A stretch of 64,000 bases of DNA from Suilimivivens sp964393865 (GTDB lineage: Bacteria; Bacillota; Clostridia; Lachnospirales; Lachnospiraceae), in assembly GCA_964393865.1 (NCBI GenBank), contig CAYMUW010000004.1, positions 1 through 64,000 of the forward strand, read 5' to 3'. Below, in pieces: positions 33,944-43,503 of the stretch. The position numbers and the translations under genes were made by a program. A model generated the notes under the pieces. That model ran no database searches. It was not told the origin of the DNA and saw only the letters and a list, made by a program, of their open reading frames with translations. Within the stretch, counting starts at the first letter, position 1; each line of letters opens with the position of its first letter.

Positions 33944-35819
33944 CACATGCGTCTGACGGCATTCTAAGGTCTCCCCGGGGAGATAACGCAACGCTCCCCA
34001 CCTTGGGACCGTCAGGCAGACAGGAACGCTTAAACTGCTGGGAAAAGAACCGCTTGTAAAAGGTTTTCAGCCATTTCAAAATCACTTCGTCCTCATACTG
34101 CCCCGCAAAGGAAAGCTTCGCAATACGATAGACCTTCTCCGGCGGAAAGCCCCATCTTAACATATAATATAGGAAAAAGTCGTGAAGCTCATAAGGTCCT
34201 ACCAGATCCTCTGTTTTCTGACTGATCTTCCCGTCCACCGGAGGCAAAAGTTCCGGACTGACCGGCGTATCAAGCACATCCAGAAGCACTGCCCTCAATT
34301 CCTCCACGTTACAGGTATCCGCATAATACTGCACCAGGTGACGCACCAGTGTTTTGGGCACACCGGCATTTACGCCGTACATGGACATGTGGTCGCCGTT
34401 ATAGGTTGCCCATCCAAGAGCAAGCTCCGACATATCGCCCGTACCAATCACCAGTCCGTTTTCCCGATTGGCAATATCCATCAAAATCTGAGTCCGTTCT
34501 CTGGCCTGACCGTTCTCATAAGCCGCATCCTGCTTTTCCGCATCCTGCTTCATATCCCTGAAATGAATCGTCACGGCTTCCTTAATGTCAATTTCCTCAA
34601 GCACAGCTCCCAAAACCTTCGCAAGCTTGCATGCGTTATCGTAGGTTCTGTCCGTGGTTCCAAAGCAGGGCATGGTTACCGCTCTGATATTCTTTCTCTC
34701 TATGCCAAGCATATCAAAGCTTCTGGCCGTTACCAAAAGCGCCAGGGTAGAATCCAGACCGCCTGACACCCCGATCACCGCACACTTACAGCCGGTATGA
34801 TCCAGTCTCTTTTTCAGTCCCATGGACTGAATGGATAAAATTTCCTCACAGCGTTTTTCTCTCTCACTGGTCTCTGCAGGCACAAAGGGCATACACGGAA
34901 AGCTTCTGGTAAGAGGCGTCTCCGTCACCTTAAGGCCAAAAGGGATGACCAGATAATGTGACTCCCCGTCAAAACCAAAGGTGTTCATTCTTCTGCGCTC
35001 CATGCGAAGCCTTTCCACGTCAAGGTCTCCGTATATCATCTGATTTTCAAAGCGCTTTGCCTCCTGAAGTATGGTGCCGTTCTCCGCAATGATATTATGG
35101 CCGCCGAACACTAAGTCCTGCGTGGACTCCCCTTCCCCGCTGCTGCAATATACATAACCGCAGATCAGCTTGGCGCTGGCGGATTTCACCAGCAGCTCTC
35201 TGTAGGCGTCCTTGCCGATGGTCTCATTGGAAGCGGACAAATTCACCAAAACCGTAGCTCCTGCCATTGCATGAGAAATGCCGGGAGCTCTGGGCACCCA
35301 GATATCCTCACAAATCTCACAGCCTATTAAAAGCCCTTCCATTCCCTCTGCTTTCAAAAGGATATTGGTTCCAAACGGAACTTGTTCCCCATCAAAATAT
35401 AAAGATACCGGCTCCTGATTGCCGGGATAAAAATGTCTCGTCTCGTAGAATTCTCCGTAAGAAGGAATATAAGCCTTGGGAATAAAGGCCAACACCCGCC
35501 CGTCATGAACTGCGGCCGCTGTATTATAAAGCTTCCCCTCTCTCTCCAGCGGAAGTCCCACAAACACCAGCGCATCCTTTCCCTCCGTATGCTCTGCAAT
35601 CAACTTAAGCTGCTCCTTACAGGAGGAAAGAAGTGTTTCCTGCAAAAAAAGATCGCCGCAGGTATAGCCGCTAAGGCAAAGCTCTGGAAATACAATCGCC
35701 TTTGCTCCCTTTGACACCGCCTCATCCATGCAGGCGCAAATCTGCTCTCTGTTGTAAACCGTATCTGCCACCTTAAGCTTTGGCGTGGCCGCTGCAGCCT
35801 TGATAAATCCCTGTCTCAT
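33909..35819 (-). CDS. nadE: glutamine-dependent NAD+ synthetase
   Basis: 636 residues. The N-terminal nitrilase (glutaminase) domain has the Glu in FPELCLSGYTCGDL, a Lys in FIPKAYIPSYGEF, and the nucleophile Cys in IGCEICEDIWVP. The C-terminal NAD synthase domain has the PP-loop GVSGGLDSTLALLV and GTGDMSELALGWATYNGDH. It amidates nicotinate adenine dinucleotide using glutamine ammonia. It lies eight bases after hslO, at the end of a five-gene minus-strand array. Confidence 0.96.
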   Translation of the reverse strand: MRQGFIKAAAATPKLKVADTVYNREQICACMDEAVSKGAKAIVFPELCLSGYTCGDLFLQETLLSSCKEQLKLIAEHTEGKDALVFVGLPLEREGKLYNTAAAVHDGRVLAFIPKAYIPSYGEFYETRHFYPGNQEPVSLYFDGEQVPFGTNILLKAEGMEGLLIGCEICEDIWVPRAPGISHAMAGATVLVNLSASNETIGKDAYRELLVKSASAKLICGYVYCSSGEGESTQDLVFGGHNIIAENGTILQEAKRFENQMIYGDLDVERLRMERRRMNTFGFDGESHYLVIPFGLKVTETPLTRSFPCMPFVPAETSEREKRCEEILSIQSMGLKKRLDHTGCKCAVIGVSGGLDSTLALLVTARSFDMLGIERKNIRAVTMPCFGTTDRTYDNACKLAKVLGAVLEEIDIKEAVTIHFRDMKQDAEKQDAAYENGQARERTQILMDIANRENGLVIGTGDMSELALGWATYNGDHMSMYGVNAGVPKTLVRHLVQYYADTCNVEELRAVLLDVLDTPVSPELLPPVDGKISQKTEDLVGPYELHDFFLYYMLRWGFPPEKVYRIAKLSFAGQYEDEVILKWLKTFYKRFFSQQFKRSCLPDGPKVGSVALSPRGDLRMPSDACVRIWMEQLEKL

Positions 35820-35827
35820 ACACTTTC

Positions 35828-36706
35828 CTATCTGCTTTCTTTTAAAAGCCTCTTAAGCTCCTCCACCGAAAAGGTATAGGAGGTATTACAAAAGTGACAA
35901 TTCATCTCTATGTCCTTATTTTCGGAAATCATATCGCTGATCTCCTTCTGTCCGATACTGATAATTGCCTTCTCCACCCGCCTTTTGTCACAGCTACAGG
36001 AAAACTGTACAGGACTGGTATCCACAATTTCCATATCCAGCCCGTCCAGCAAAAGCTCCAACATCTGCTCCGGCGTTTTTCCCTCTTCCAGCACTGTGGT
36101 TACCGAAGAAAAGCTTTTCAGATTTTCTTCCAATTTGGAAATAACCGTCTCCTCGGTAAAAGGCATTAACTGTACGATAAAGCCTCCGGCCTGCTTTACC
36201 GTATTATCCTTCTCCATCAGTACCCCTAAGCCCACGCTGGAGGGCACCTGCTCGGAAACCGCGAAATAGTAGGTTAAATCCTCGGCAATCTCACCGCTCT
36301 GTAATTCAATCTGCCCCACATAAGGCTCCTTTAACCCCATATCCTTGATTACCCGCAGCATACCGTTTCCAATGCCGCCTCCCACATCCAGCTTTCCTGC
36401 CGCACTTGGTGGAAGCATGATCTGCGGGTTAATGGCATAGCCCTTCACATTTCCTTTAGAATCGGCGGTAACCGTTATTCCCTTGATTGGGCCGTCTCCA
36501 CTGACTTGAAGAGTCAACAAATCATCCTCCCCTTTCAGCATGGCTCCCATCATCCCGCCTGCGGTAAGCAGCCTTCCCAAAGCTGCGCTTACCACCGGAC
36601 TGGTATCATGTACGCTTCTCGCCTTTTCCACCAGTTCCCTTGTAGTCGCTGCAAAAGCCCTGATACCGGCATTGGCAGCGGTTGCTCTGACTATATAATC
36701 CGACAT
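35828..36706 (-). CDS. hslO: redox-regulated chaperone Hsp33
   Basis: 292 residues. The N-terminal substrate-binding domain (VRATAANAGIRAFAATT, LTVSGDGPI-like region) and C-terminal zinc redox switch CSC and CHFC (in FSCSCDKRR and NCHFCNTSYTF) are intact. Under oxidative and heat stress the cysteines form disulfides and activate the holdase. It directly follows the methyltransferase gene, whose stop touches its start region, indicating co-transcription. Confidence 0.95.
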   Translation of the reverse strand: MSDYIVRATAANAGIRAFAATTRELVEKARSVHDTSPVVSAALGRLLTAGGMMGAMLKGEDDLLTLQVSGDGPIKGITVTADSKGNVKGYAINPQIMLPPSAAGKLDVGGGIGNGMLRVIKDMGLKEPYVGQIELQSGEIAEDLTYYFAVSEQVPSSVGLGVLMEKDNTVKQAGGFIVQLMPFTEETVISKLEENLKSFSSVTTVLEEGKTPEQMLELLLDGLDMEIVDTSPVQFSCSCDKRRVEKAIISIGQKEISDMISENKDIEMNCHFCNTSYTFSVEELKRLLKESR

Positions 36707-37588
36707 CTAAATGTCCCCCTGCTCTGCTTTCTTATTGATTTCTCTGGCCACCACATAGATCCGCTCACTGCACTCATCAGGTGCCTTGTGGGTATCCGCA
36801 TCTAATACAAGCTCTACCCGCATTCCGGCTTTTTCTGCAAAGCCGGTCATCTCCTCTAAGCTATAGCCTCTTTGAAAATGAGTTTCCGTAAACCGTCTGA
36901 ACAATTCCCCTTCCCTTGCAAAAACAGTCAAATCATATTCATTCATGTGCTGCTCTTCATGGTAAAAGTTTTCCCAGATAAAGCTGCAATCCTCTCTGTT
37001 TTCCGCAATGATGGCATCGCCGATGACCTTTTCATATTTATAGACAGTATTAAAATCAAAAATAAAAATCCCACCGGGATAAAGATAATTGTTCACAAGG
37101 GAAAAAGTCTCCAGGACCTCTTCATCCTCCAGAAGATAATTGACCGAATCACAGACGCTGATTACCGTTCCCACCGTACTGTACAAATCCAGGTCCCGCA
37201 TATCCTGACACAGATAAAGAATACCGCTTTCTTCCTGCTCCCGCTTGGAAAGGGCAACATTCAGCATCTCCTGCGACATGTCCACCCCGATCATATCATA
37301 GCCCTTCCGGTAAAGAAGCTCCGTCAGGGTTCCCGTTCCGCACCCTAAATCCAGCACAAGATTTTTCTCCGTATCTAAAATCTCCTCTTCACAAACATTC
37401 CTTTTACAGACATCCTCTTCACAAACCGCTTTCCCTGACTCATTGTCCAAGGCTCCGGCGTCTCTTCTGACAGGCTTTGACACGCCATACCTTTCAATCA
37501 GCTCCACCAGAAAATCAGCCCATTCCTGATAAGGCACATCGTCCATAAAAATATCATAAACACCTGCAAAATCCGTATAAGCTTCCAA
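36707..37588 (-). CDS. class I SAM-dependent methyltransferase
   Basis: 293 residues. SAM-binding VLDLGCGTGTLTELL and the acidic strand end IGVDMSQEMLNVA are clear, with FDFNTVYKYEKV downstream. A Glu/Cys/Val-rich insertion of about 35 residues (around CEEDVCKRNVCEEE) sits before the SAM motif and is not part of the usual fold. Members of this type are often annotated as orphan methyltransferases; the substrate is unknown. It is packed between the DUF368 gene (4-base gap) and hslO (abutting). Confidence 0.85.
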   Translation of the reverse strand: MEAYTDFAGVYDIFMDDVPYQEWADFLVELIERYGVSKPVRRDAGALDNESGKAVCEEDVCKRNVCEEEILDTEKNLVLDLGCGTGTLTELLYRKGYDMIGVDMSQEMLNVALSKREQEESGILYLCQDMRDLDLYSTVGTVISVCDSVNYLLEDEEVLETFSLVNNYLYPGGIFIFDFNTVYKYEKVIGDAIIAENREDCSFIWENFYHEEQHMNEYDLTVFAREGELFRRFTETHFQRGYSLEEMTGFAEKAGMRVELVLDADTHKAPDECSERIYVVAREINKKAEQGDI

Positions 37589-37592
37589 CTCC

Positions 37593-38438
37593 TTAATCTC
37601 CCAGCTTCATAGCAACAATAAAACCGATCACAAAGGTAACAATACTGACAATCACACTGACAACTGAAAGTGATCCAACCCCTACCATCATTAAAATTGC
37701 AAAGGGAGAGGCCACAATCAAACCGATAATCGCCCAGTACGCCTGAAGAGAAAACTTTTCAAATATGATTTCAATCAGCTTTGCAATGGCAAAAATACCC
37801 ACAACAATGCCGACGCCTGCCGGAACTAAAACGCCGCATCCTGCCAAAATGCCCTGCATGTCAAAGGACGCAAGAGCGGTTACAAAATCCTTAATGGCGC
37901 TTACAATCGGATTGTAATATCCCAAAAGCAGCAGCATCATAGAACCGCTGACGCCAGGAATTACCATGGTGGCCGATGCAATAATGCCAACCACAAACAG
38001 CTTCACACAGGACCACAGGCTAAAGGTTAAATCAGCCGCATTTCCTTCCTTCTCACCCAAAGCTGCCAATCCTACCACTACCGCAAAAAAGAGCAGAAAA
38101 GGAATCACATAGCTGATTTTGATTCCCTTCCCCTTAACCTTTCCCCAAATAGCCGGAAGGCCTCCAACAATCAAGCCGATAAAGAGACAGCTTGTCTGGA
38201 GAGGAAAATACTCAAATGCAGGCTCAATTATAAAAGAAAGCCCTACCAGCGCAATTGCCATACCGATAAAAATAGCAATCAAAAACTTCATGCTTTCCTT
38301 AAATTCCGAAAAAAGATGGGTTACACAGTGGATCATCTTGTCATAAATTCCCATGGAAACCATCATGGTTCCTCCACTGACTCCCGGAATAATATTGGCA
38401 ATTCCAATCACAATACCCTTTAAAATATTTTTAATCAT
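37593..38438 (-). CDS. DUF368 undecaprenyl-phosphate translocase-like membrane protein
   Basis: 281 residues with about eight membrane segments. Family motif GIANIIPGVSGGTMMVSMG near the N-terminus and its second-half echo SATMVIPGVSGSMMLLLLG, as in DUF368 proteins, some of which recycle undecaprenyl phosphate across the membrane. This fits the envelope glycosylation genes nearby. Its start overlaps the end of hisC by 8 bases, suggesting coupled translation. Confidence 0.88.
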   Translation of the reverse strand: MIKNILKGIVIGIANIIPGVSGGTMMVSMGIYDKMIHCVTHLFSEFKESMKFLIAIFIGMAIALVGLSFIIEPAFEYFPLQTSCLFIGLIVGGLPAIWGKVKGKGIKISYVIPFLLFFAVVVGLAALGEKEGNAADLTFSLWSCVKLFVVGIIASATMVIPGVSGSMMLLLLGYYNPIVSAIKDFVTALASFDMQGILAGCGVLVPAGVGIVVGIFAIAKLIEIIFEKFSLQAYWAIIGLIVASPFAILMMVGVGSLSVVSVIVSIVTFVIGFIVAMKLGD

Positions 38439-39522
38439 TGGCTTTCTCCTTCAAATAAATTGTCAAAAATTCTATCAGTTTATTCATCTGCTCATCCGTA
38501 CCGATGGTAATGCGCAGATGATTGCTGATCCTTGGCTTGTTCCAGTATCTCACATAAATGTTCTGTTCCTTAAGAGCCTTGAAAATCTCTGCGGCGGGAA
38601 TCCTGTCATGGGTCACAAACAAAAAATTACTTTGGGAATCCGTAAACCGAAAGCCCAGACCGGCCAGCTGCCCCTTGGTCCATTCTCTTGTTTTAATGAT
38701 TTTTCCTACTATCTCCTTAAAATATGCATCATCCCTGACCGCTGCCGTACCGGCTTCAATGGAAGGCATGTTCATGGTGTAGGAATTAAAGGAAAACTTC
38801 ACATCCTTTAAGTAACCGATCAGCTTTTCATTGGCAAAAGCATAGCCGATTCTTATGCCTGCCATGGCCCGGGACTTGGAAAAGGTCTGCACCACCATCA
38901 GATTATCATACTTCGAGATAAGCGGCAGCATGCTTTTACAGCCAAAATCCACATATGCCTCATCAATAATCACCACTGACTCCGGATTGGCGGCAATGAT
39001 TTCCTCCAATACCTCCGTGCTTTCCGGCACACCGGTAGGCGCATTGGGATTAGGAATAATAATTCCTCCATTTGGCTTCAGATAATCTTCCTTTTTGATG
39101 CGAAATTCCTCATCCAGAGGACAGACCTGCCACGGTATCCTGAAAACATCTGCCCAAATATCATAAAAGGAATAGGTGATATCGGGAAAAAGAATGGGCT
39201 TGTCCCCATTAAAAAATGTCATAAAAGACATGGCAAGCACATCATCCGAACCTACCCCCACAAAAATCTGTTCCGGCCTTACATCATAGTATTGCGCAAG
39301 CTCATTCACCAGCTTTTCCGCATTCATATCCGGATACAGCCGGAGCTTTTCACAGTCAAACTCCTTCATAACTGCCGAAACCCCCGGTGCCGGCGGATAT
39401 GGACACTCATTGGTATTTAACTTAATCACGCCCTCCGTCTTAGGCTGCTCCCCGGCAACATAAGGCGTAACCTTTCTTACATTCCGCTCCCACTTTGCTT
39501 CTGTCATTCTATCTGCACTCAT
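38431..39522 (-). CDS. hisC: histidinol-phosphate aminotransferase-like PLP enzyme
   Basis: 363 residues from MSADRMTEAKWERNV (GGAG five bases before ATG 39522; the frame is open a little farther up). Fold type I aminotransferase: NTNECPYPPAPGV, NPNAPTGVPES, VIIDEAYVDF, and PLP Lys in TFSKSRAMAGIRIGYAF. It most resembles HisC. No other his genes are present here, so another amino acid substrate is possible. It heads the array hisC, DUF368, methyltransferase, hslO, nadE. Confidence 0.85.
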   Translation of the reverse strand: MSADRMTEAKWERNVRKVTPYVAGEQPKTEGVIKLNTNECPYPPAPGVSAVMKEFDCEKLRLYPDMNAEKLVNELAQYYDVRPEQIFVGVGSDDVLAMSFMTFFNGDKPILFPDITYSFYDIWADVFRIPWQVCPLDEEFRIKKEDYLKPNGGIIIPNPNAPTGVPESTEVLEEIIAANPESVVIIDEAYVDFGCKSMLPLISKYDNLMVVQTFSKSRAMAGIRIGYAFANEKLIGYLKDVKFSFNSYTMNMPSIEAGTAAVRDDAYFKEIVGKIIKTREWTKGQLAGLGFRFTDSQSNFLFVTHDRIPAAEIFKALKEQNIYVRYWNKPRISNHLRITIGTDEQMNKLIEFLTIYLKEKAND

Positions 39523-39604
39523 AACTGCTCCTGCTTTTGTTTTCAAACTACGCTTCTAATGGTATCATTATCCATCTTTTACTGCAAGTCCAAAGCCTCA
39601 AATT

Positions 39605-39658
39605 TATGTAACAAATCAGCCTCCGGCACCGGCATTCCTGCGGCTGATTTGTTACATA
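39605..39658. repeat. perfect 17-bp inverted repeat between hisC and a glycosyltransferase gene
   Basis: TATGTAACAAATCAGCC and its exact complement are separated by 20 bases that hold two CCGG sites. It begins 2 bases after the glycosyltransferase stop on the minus strand. No T-run follows, so it is a poor intrinsic terminator; an mRNA-stabilising or protein-binding element is possible. Confidence 0.6.
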
Positions 39659-39660
39659 GT

Positions 39661-40677
39661 TTACTCACACTTCCATTCCAGCGCCGCCTGACGGTATTGC
39701 TCCGCCTGCTCCTTCATTCCCAGAGCCTCGTAGCACTCCGAAAGCCTTTTAAGCGGAAGATCGCCGCCGGTATGAATATTCAAAATACTGGACGTCTCAT
39801 AAGCTGCATTATAGTACCAGATAGATGCCTCCTGATAATCCTTCTGCTCCAGATAATATTCCCCAAGCTCATAGCATACCTCGCTGATGCCTTCATCCGT
39901 CACTCCTTTCATGGCATAACGGAACATTTTCAGATAATCTCCCCGCATCCTTGCGGCTTTAACCGCCACACAAAGGGCTTCCTTCATCTGCTCCGGCGCC
40001 GTATCTCCCGAATCTGCCGCCGCCGCAAAAAATTCCTCCGCATTTCTAAGCTGCTGCTCATCCCCGGCAATTAACAGCTCCTTGGCGTACATATTAAAAA
40101 GCCGCTCTGACAATCTCTCCCCTCTTTGGACTATGGCTTCAAAAATTCCGATATCCCTGCCTGCATGATTGTTTTCCGGCAGGTGCGTGATCTCGATATC
40201 ACTGTCAAATACCACCGGCAAAAGCCGCATGGTCTCATGTACGGGCTCAATCCAGCAGAAGGAACGCAGCCGCTTAAACAGCTTGGGGCGCAGCTCCTTG
40301 TCGTAATTATATACCGTTCCGCGGGAGAGCTGATTTCCGTAATACATCTGCACAATTTCCACCTCCGGCACCAGAGTTTCCTTTAAAAGCCGGAATTTTT
40401 CCCGGTTTTCTTCATCCAAAACCTCATCCGCATCAGCGGAATAGATATAATCACAGGAAGCCTTGGAAAAAGCAAAATTTCTTGCGGCCGAGAAATCACC
40501 GATCCACTGAAAATCATAAAGCTTGTCCGTGTATCCTGCAGCAATTTCCCTGGTTCTGTCCGTGGAACCCGTGTCCACAATAATAATCTCGTCCATCAGT
40601 TCCCGGATACTGTCGAGACATCTTGCAAGAATTTTCTCCTCGTTTTTTACAATCATACACAGACTAATTGTTACCAT
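39661..40677 (-). CDS. GT2 glycosyltransferase with C-terminal TPR-like repeats
   Basis: 338 residues from MVTISLCMIVKNEEKIL (AAGGGAG upstream; earlier in-frame ATGs lack a site). Motifs IIIVDTGSTDRT and IYSADADEVL (metal DxD) define the GT-A domain. The C-terminal 130 residues are helical repeats (AEEFFAAAADSGD, EVCYELGEYYLEQKDYQEAS, LSECYEALGMKEQAEQY) as in SunS-like or TPR-linked GT2 enzymes that modify proteins. Soluble, with no membrane segment. Acceptor unknown. Confidence 0.88.
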   Translation of the reverse strand: MVTISLCMIVKNEEKILARCLDSIRELMDEIIIVDTGSTDRTREIAAGYTDKLYDFQWIGDFSAARNFAFSKASCDYIYSADADEVLDEENREKFRLLKETLVPEVEIVQMYYGNQLSRGTVYNYDKELRPKLFKRLRSFCWIEPVHETMRLLPVVFDSDIEITHLPENNHAGRDIGIFEAIVQRGERLSERLFNMYAKELLIAGDEQQLRNAEEFFAAAADSGDTAPEQMKEALCVAVKAARMRGDYLKMFRYAMKGVTDEGISEVCYELGEYYLEQKDYQEASIWYYNAAYETSSILNIHTGGDLPLKRLSECYEALGMKEQAEQYRQAALEWKCE

Positions 40678-40802
40678 CGTTTCTCCCTTTGCACTTTCCG
40701 TTATATTTATTGACATTATCAAAGCATTCAATTATATTATTTTTATTGCTATGAACGATAAGATTATAACATAAAATAATTGATTGGAATAGGAGCAATA
40801 CC

Positions 40803-42656
40803 ATGAAGATCATCAGCGAAAAAAATATGATACTCAAGATTCTGCAGAGCTTTTTTGCAACATGGGCGCTCTCAAAAGCAAGCCGGATGGAACCGGGTAA
40901 TATTATTACCGTAATATTTTTCATACTGTGTTTCTTCTTTTTCAATCATGTAAACCTGCGGCTGTCTCATTCTTCCTTTGATATGAAAGCGGCCCGCAAA
41001 GCGTCTGCCATCATTTCCCTTATTTTTTCCGTACTTTATATAAGCGTAGACTATCCGCATTATATAGAAACCCTGACCAGTCCCTTATTTCGCATAGGTA
41101 TCATTGGAGCAGTGTCCATTGGCTTTATTGTTCTATTCTACAACCTGCTTTTGTTCCTGTTTTCTTACACCGCAGACACGACGCTTCTCGATCAGGTGCT
41201 CTTTATAAGGACAGACGGTACCCGTTCCCTCATCCACTGCCGTTCAACGCTTGTTCAGACCATACTGAATAAGCTGACCAGCCTATATTGCAGTCACAGC
41301 GGGCTGTTTGCTTTTCTTTTGTGTCTCCTTGGCTGGCTGCCTTATTTCTTATATCAATATCCCGGCATCATGACCCCCGACAGCATTAATCAATTGGAGC
41401 AGATACTACATGTGGTTCCCTACTGCAATCACCATCCATGGGTACATACCCTTTTGATTGGACTGTTTTATCATATCGGCTATGGGATTACCGGAAATAT
41501 GGTCATTGCCATGTCATTTTATACCTTTTTCCAGATGTGTGTGCTGGCCTTTTCTGCTGCTTATCTAATTAACACTTTAAAGCAGTATCAGATTCGTTCT
41601 CTCATATGCCTGATTATCACCTTATTTTATGCTCTGGTTCCATACCATGCAGTCTTTTCGGTGACGGTCTGGAAGGATATTCTGTTTGCCGCCGGCGTAA
41701 TGATTTTTGGCTGCTCCATGCTGAGGCTTGTAAGGAAAGTAACTCCTGCCTCACTGGCTGCCTTTGCTATTTCAGGACTTGTGATGTGCCTGTTCCGCTC
41801 CAACGGCTGGTACGCATTCTGCCTGTGCCTTCCCTTCCTGTGCTTTTATTTCAGAAAGAAATGGAAAACCATGATCCCGATTCTTCTGGGGATTTTCACT
41901 ATTTCCATTATTGTTAAAATTCCGGTTATGAATGCCTTTCATGTAACCCAGCCGGATTTGATAGAGTCCCTTGCAGTTCCCACCCAGCAGGTTGCCGCCG
42001 TCCTGTGCAACGACAGACCGCTTACGGATGAGCAGCTTGAATTGATTGAAAATGTCATTGACCTTACTTATATTAAAGATCTATATGATCCTTACTATGC
42101 CGATAATATGAAGGAATTGGTTCGCAGCGGCAATCAACGCTATCTGGAAAACCACAAGAAGGAATTTTTAAAGCTGTGGATAGATTTGGGAATTGCCTAT
42201 CCCGGAGATTACATTACAGCATATATCCGTCAAACCTATGGCTACTGGTACCCTGACTCCTTTTACCTGGTGGCGGAAGCCGAGGGCGTAAGCGCTACCA
42301 GCCTTGGCGTGTCACATACCCCGCTGATCCGCGGCCCGTTAGTGATTAAAACCAAGGAAATTGCCATTAAGCTTGGAAGCATGCTTCCTCTCTACAGTAC
42401 GCTCTGGAGCATGGGCGTCATTGGTTGGATACTGATTTTCTGTATCGGCAATATATTGGTCAGAAAGGAAAAAAGAAAATTGATTTTTTATCTGCCCAGC
42501 GTTTCACTCCTTCTTACCGTACTAATCGCCACACCTGTTGCCACAGAATTTCGCTATGTGTATTTTCTGGTATTCGGACTGCCTCTTTACCTGATGTGCT
42601 CATTGGTCAGGCTGCCGGATACTGAAAAGTCAAATACCAATGTACCATCCACGTAA
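40803..42656 (+). CDS. DUF6020-type polytopic membrane protein
   Basis: 617 residues, about 12 membrane segments, plus an extracytoplasmic region (about 395-510). The segment YQYPGIMTPDSINQLEQ followed by CNHHPWVHTLLIG is the family signature and resembles GT-C catalytic loops (acidic residue after the first segments). Probably a membrane glycosyltransferase for surface polymers (inference). A TAGGAG site precedes the ATG. It is divergent from the GT2-TPR gene and ends at a clear terminator. Confidence 0.78.
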   Translation: MKIISEKNMILKILQSFFATWALSKASRMEPGNIITVIFFILCFFFFNHVNLRLSHSSFDMKAARKASAIISLIFSVLYISVDYPHYIETLTSPLFRIGIIGAVSIGFIVLFYNLLLFLFSYTADTTLLDQVLFIRTDGTRSLIHCRSTLVQTILNKLTSLYCSHSGLFAFLLCLLGWLPYFLYQYPGIMTPDSINQLEQILHVVPYCNHHPWVHTLLIGLFYHIGYGITGNMVIAMSFYTFFQMCVLAFSAAYLINTLKQYQIRSLICLIITLFYALVPYHAVFSVTVWKDILFAAGVMIFGCSMLRLVRKVTPASLAAFAISGLVMCLFRSNGWYAFCLCLPFLCFYFRKKWKTMIPILLGIFTISIIVKIPVMNAFHVTQPDLIESLAVPTQQVAAVLCNDRPLTDEQLELIENVIDLTYIKDLYDPYYADNMKELVRSGNQRYLENHKKEFLKLWIDLGIAYPGDYITAYIRQTYGYWYPDSFYLVAEAEGVSATSLGVSHTPLIRGPLVIKTKEIAIKLGSMLPLYSTLWSMGVIGWILIFCIGNILVRKEKRKLIFYLPSVSLLLTVLIATPVATEFRYVYFLVFGLPLYLMCSLVRLPDTEKSNTNVPST

Positions 42657-42683
42657 TTTAAAATAAAAGTTCCACGAATCAAC

Positions 42684-42720
42684 AAGGCAGCCCTTCTTTC
42701 ATAATGGGCTGCCTTTTATT
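42684..42720 (+). terminator. terminator after the DUF6020 gene
   Basis: AAGGCAGCCC / GGGCTGCCTT with a 12-base loop, then TTATTTCT. Confidence 0.9.
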
Positions 42721-42780
42721 TCTGTAATGTAATCAGAAGCTTTTACACACCTGCGCCAAATCAAGGAACTAAAGCAGGGA

Positions 42781-43503
42781 CTAAAGCACCTTGGAAAGGA
42801 AATCCTGTAATCTCTGACACTGGGGATTGCTGAAGAATTCTGCCGGTGTGTTCTCCTCCATGATGATCCCCTCATCCATGAAAAGAACCTTAGTACCAAC
42901 CTCTCTTGCAAATCCCATTTCGTGGGTTACCACCACCATGGTCATACCACTCTCCGCAAGTCCCTTCATAACATCCAAAACCTCTCCTACCATTTCAGGG
43001 TCCAGAGCAGAGGTAGGTTCGTCGAAAAGCATCACTCTGGGATTCATAGCCAGTGACCTGACAATGGCAATTCTCTGCTTCTGCCCACCGGATAACTGGC
43101 TGGGATAGGCGTCCGCCTTTTCCTTCAGGCCGACACGTGAAAGAAGAGAAAGAGCGTTTTCACAGGCCTCTTCCTTCTTCATAAGCTTCAGCTTTACAGG
43201 CGCTAACGTGATATTATCCATAATGGAAAGGTTATTGAACAGATTAAAATTCTGGAACACCATTCCCATGTGTTCTCTGATCTTATCAATATTGACCTTC
43301 GGATCGGTAATCAGCTGTCCATCAAACCAGATTTCGCCGCTTGTAGGCATCTCTAAAAGATTCAGACACCGCAAAAAGGTACTTTTGCCGGAACCGGATG
43401 GACCCACTATAACAATCTTTTCGCCCTGGTGCACATGATAATTTACACCCCTGAGCACATGATTGTCTTCGAATTTTTTGTGTAAGTCTTTAACGATTAT
43501 CAC
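42781..43503 (-). CDS. polar amino acid ABC transporter, ATP-binding protein
   Basis: 240 residues. Walker A GPSGSGKST, Q-loop FQNFNLFNN, signature LSGGQKQRIAI, Walker B VMLFDEPTSALDPEMVG and switch VTHEMG. It is of the GlnQ/HisP type and powers import with the permease and binding protein genes just upstream. It overlaps the permease gene by 14 bases. Confidence 0.95.
   Translation of the reverse strand: MIIVKDLHKKFEDNHVLRGVNYHVHQGEKIVIVGPSGSGKSTFLRCLNLLEMPTSGEIWFDGQLITDPKVNIDKIREHMGMVFQNFNLFNNLSIMDNITLAPVKLKLMKKEEACENALSLLSRVGLKEKADAYPSQLSGGQKQRIAIVRSLAMNPRVMLFDEPTSALDPEMVGEVLDVMKGLAESGMTMVVVTHEMGFAREVGTKVLFMDEGIIMEENTPAEFFSNPQCQRLQDFLSKVL

Noticed and set aside
40383..40580. Small minus-strand frames inside the GT2-TPR gene
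   Set aside because: Shadow frames of the glycosyltransferase with no start signals.
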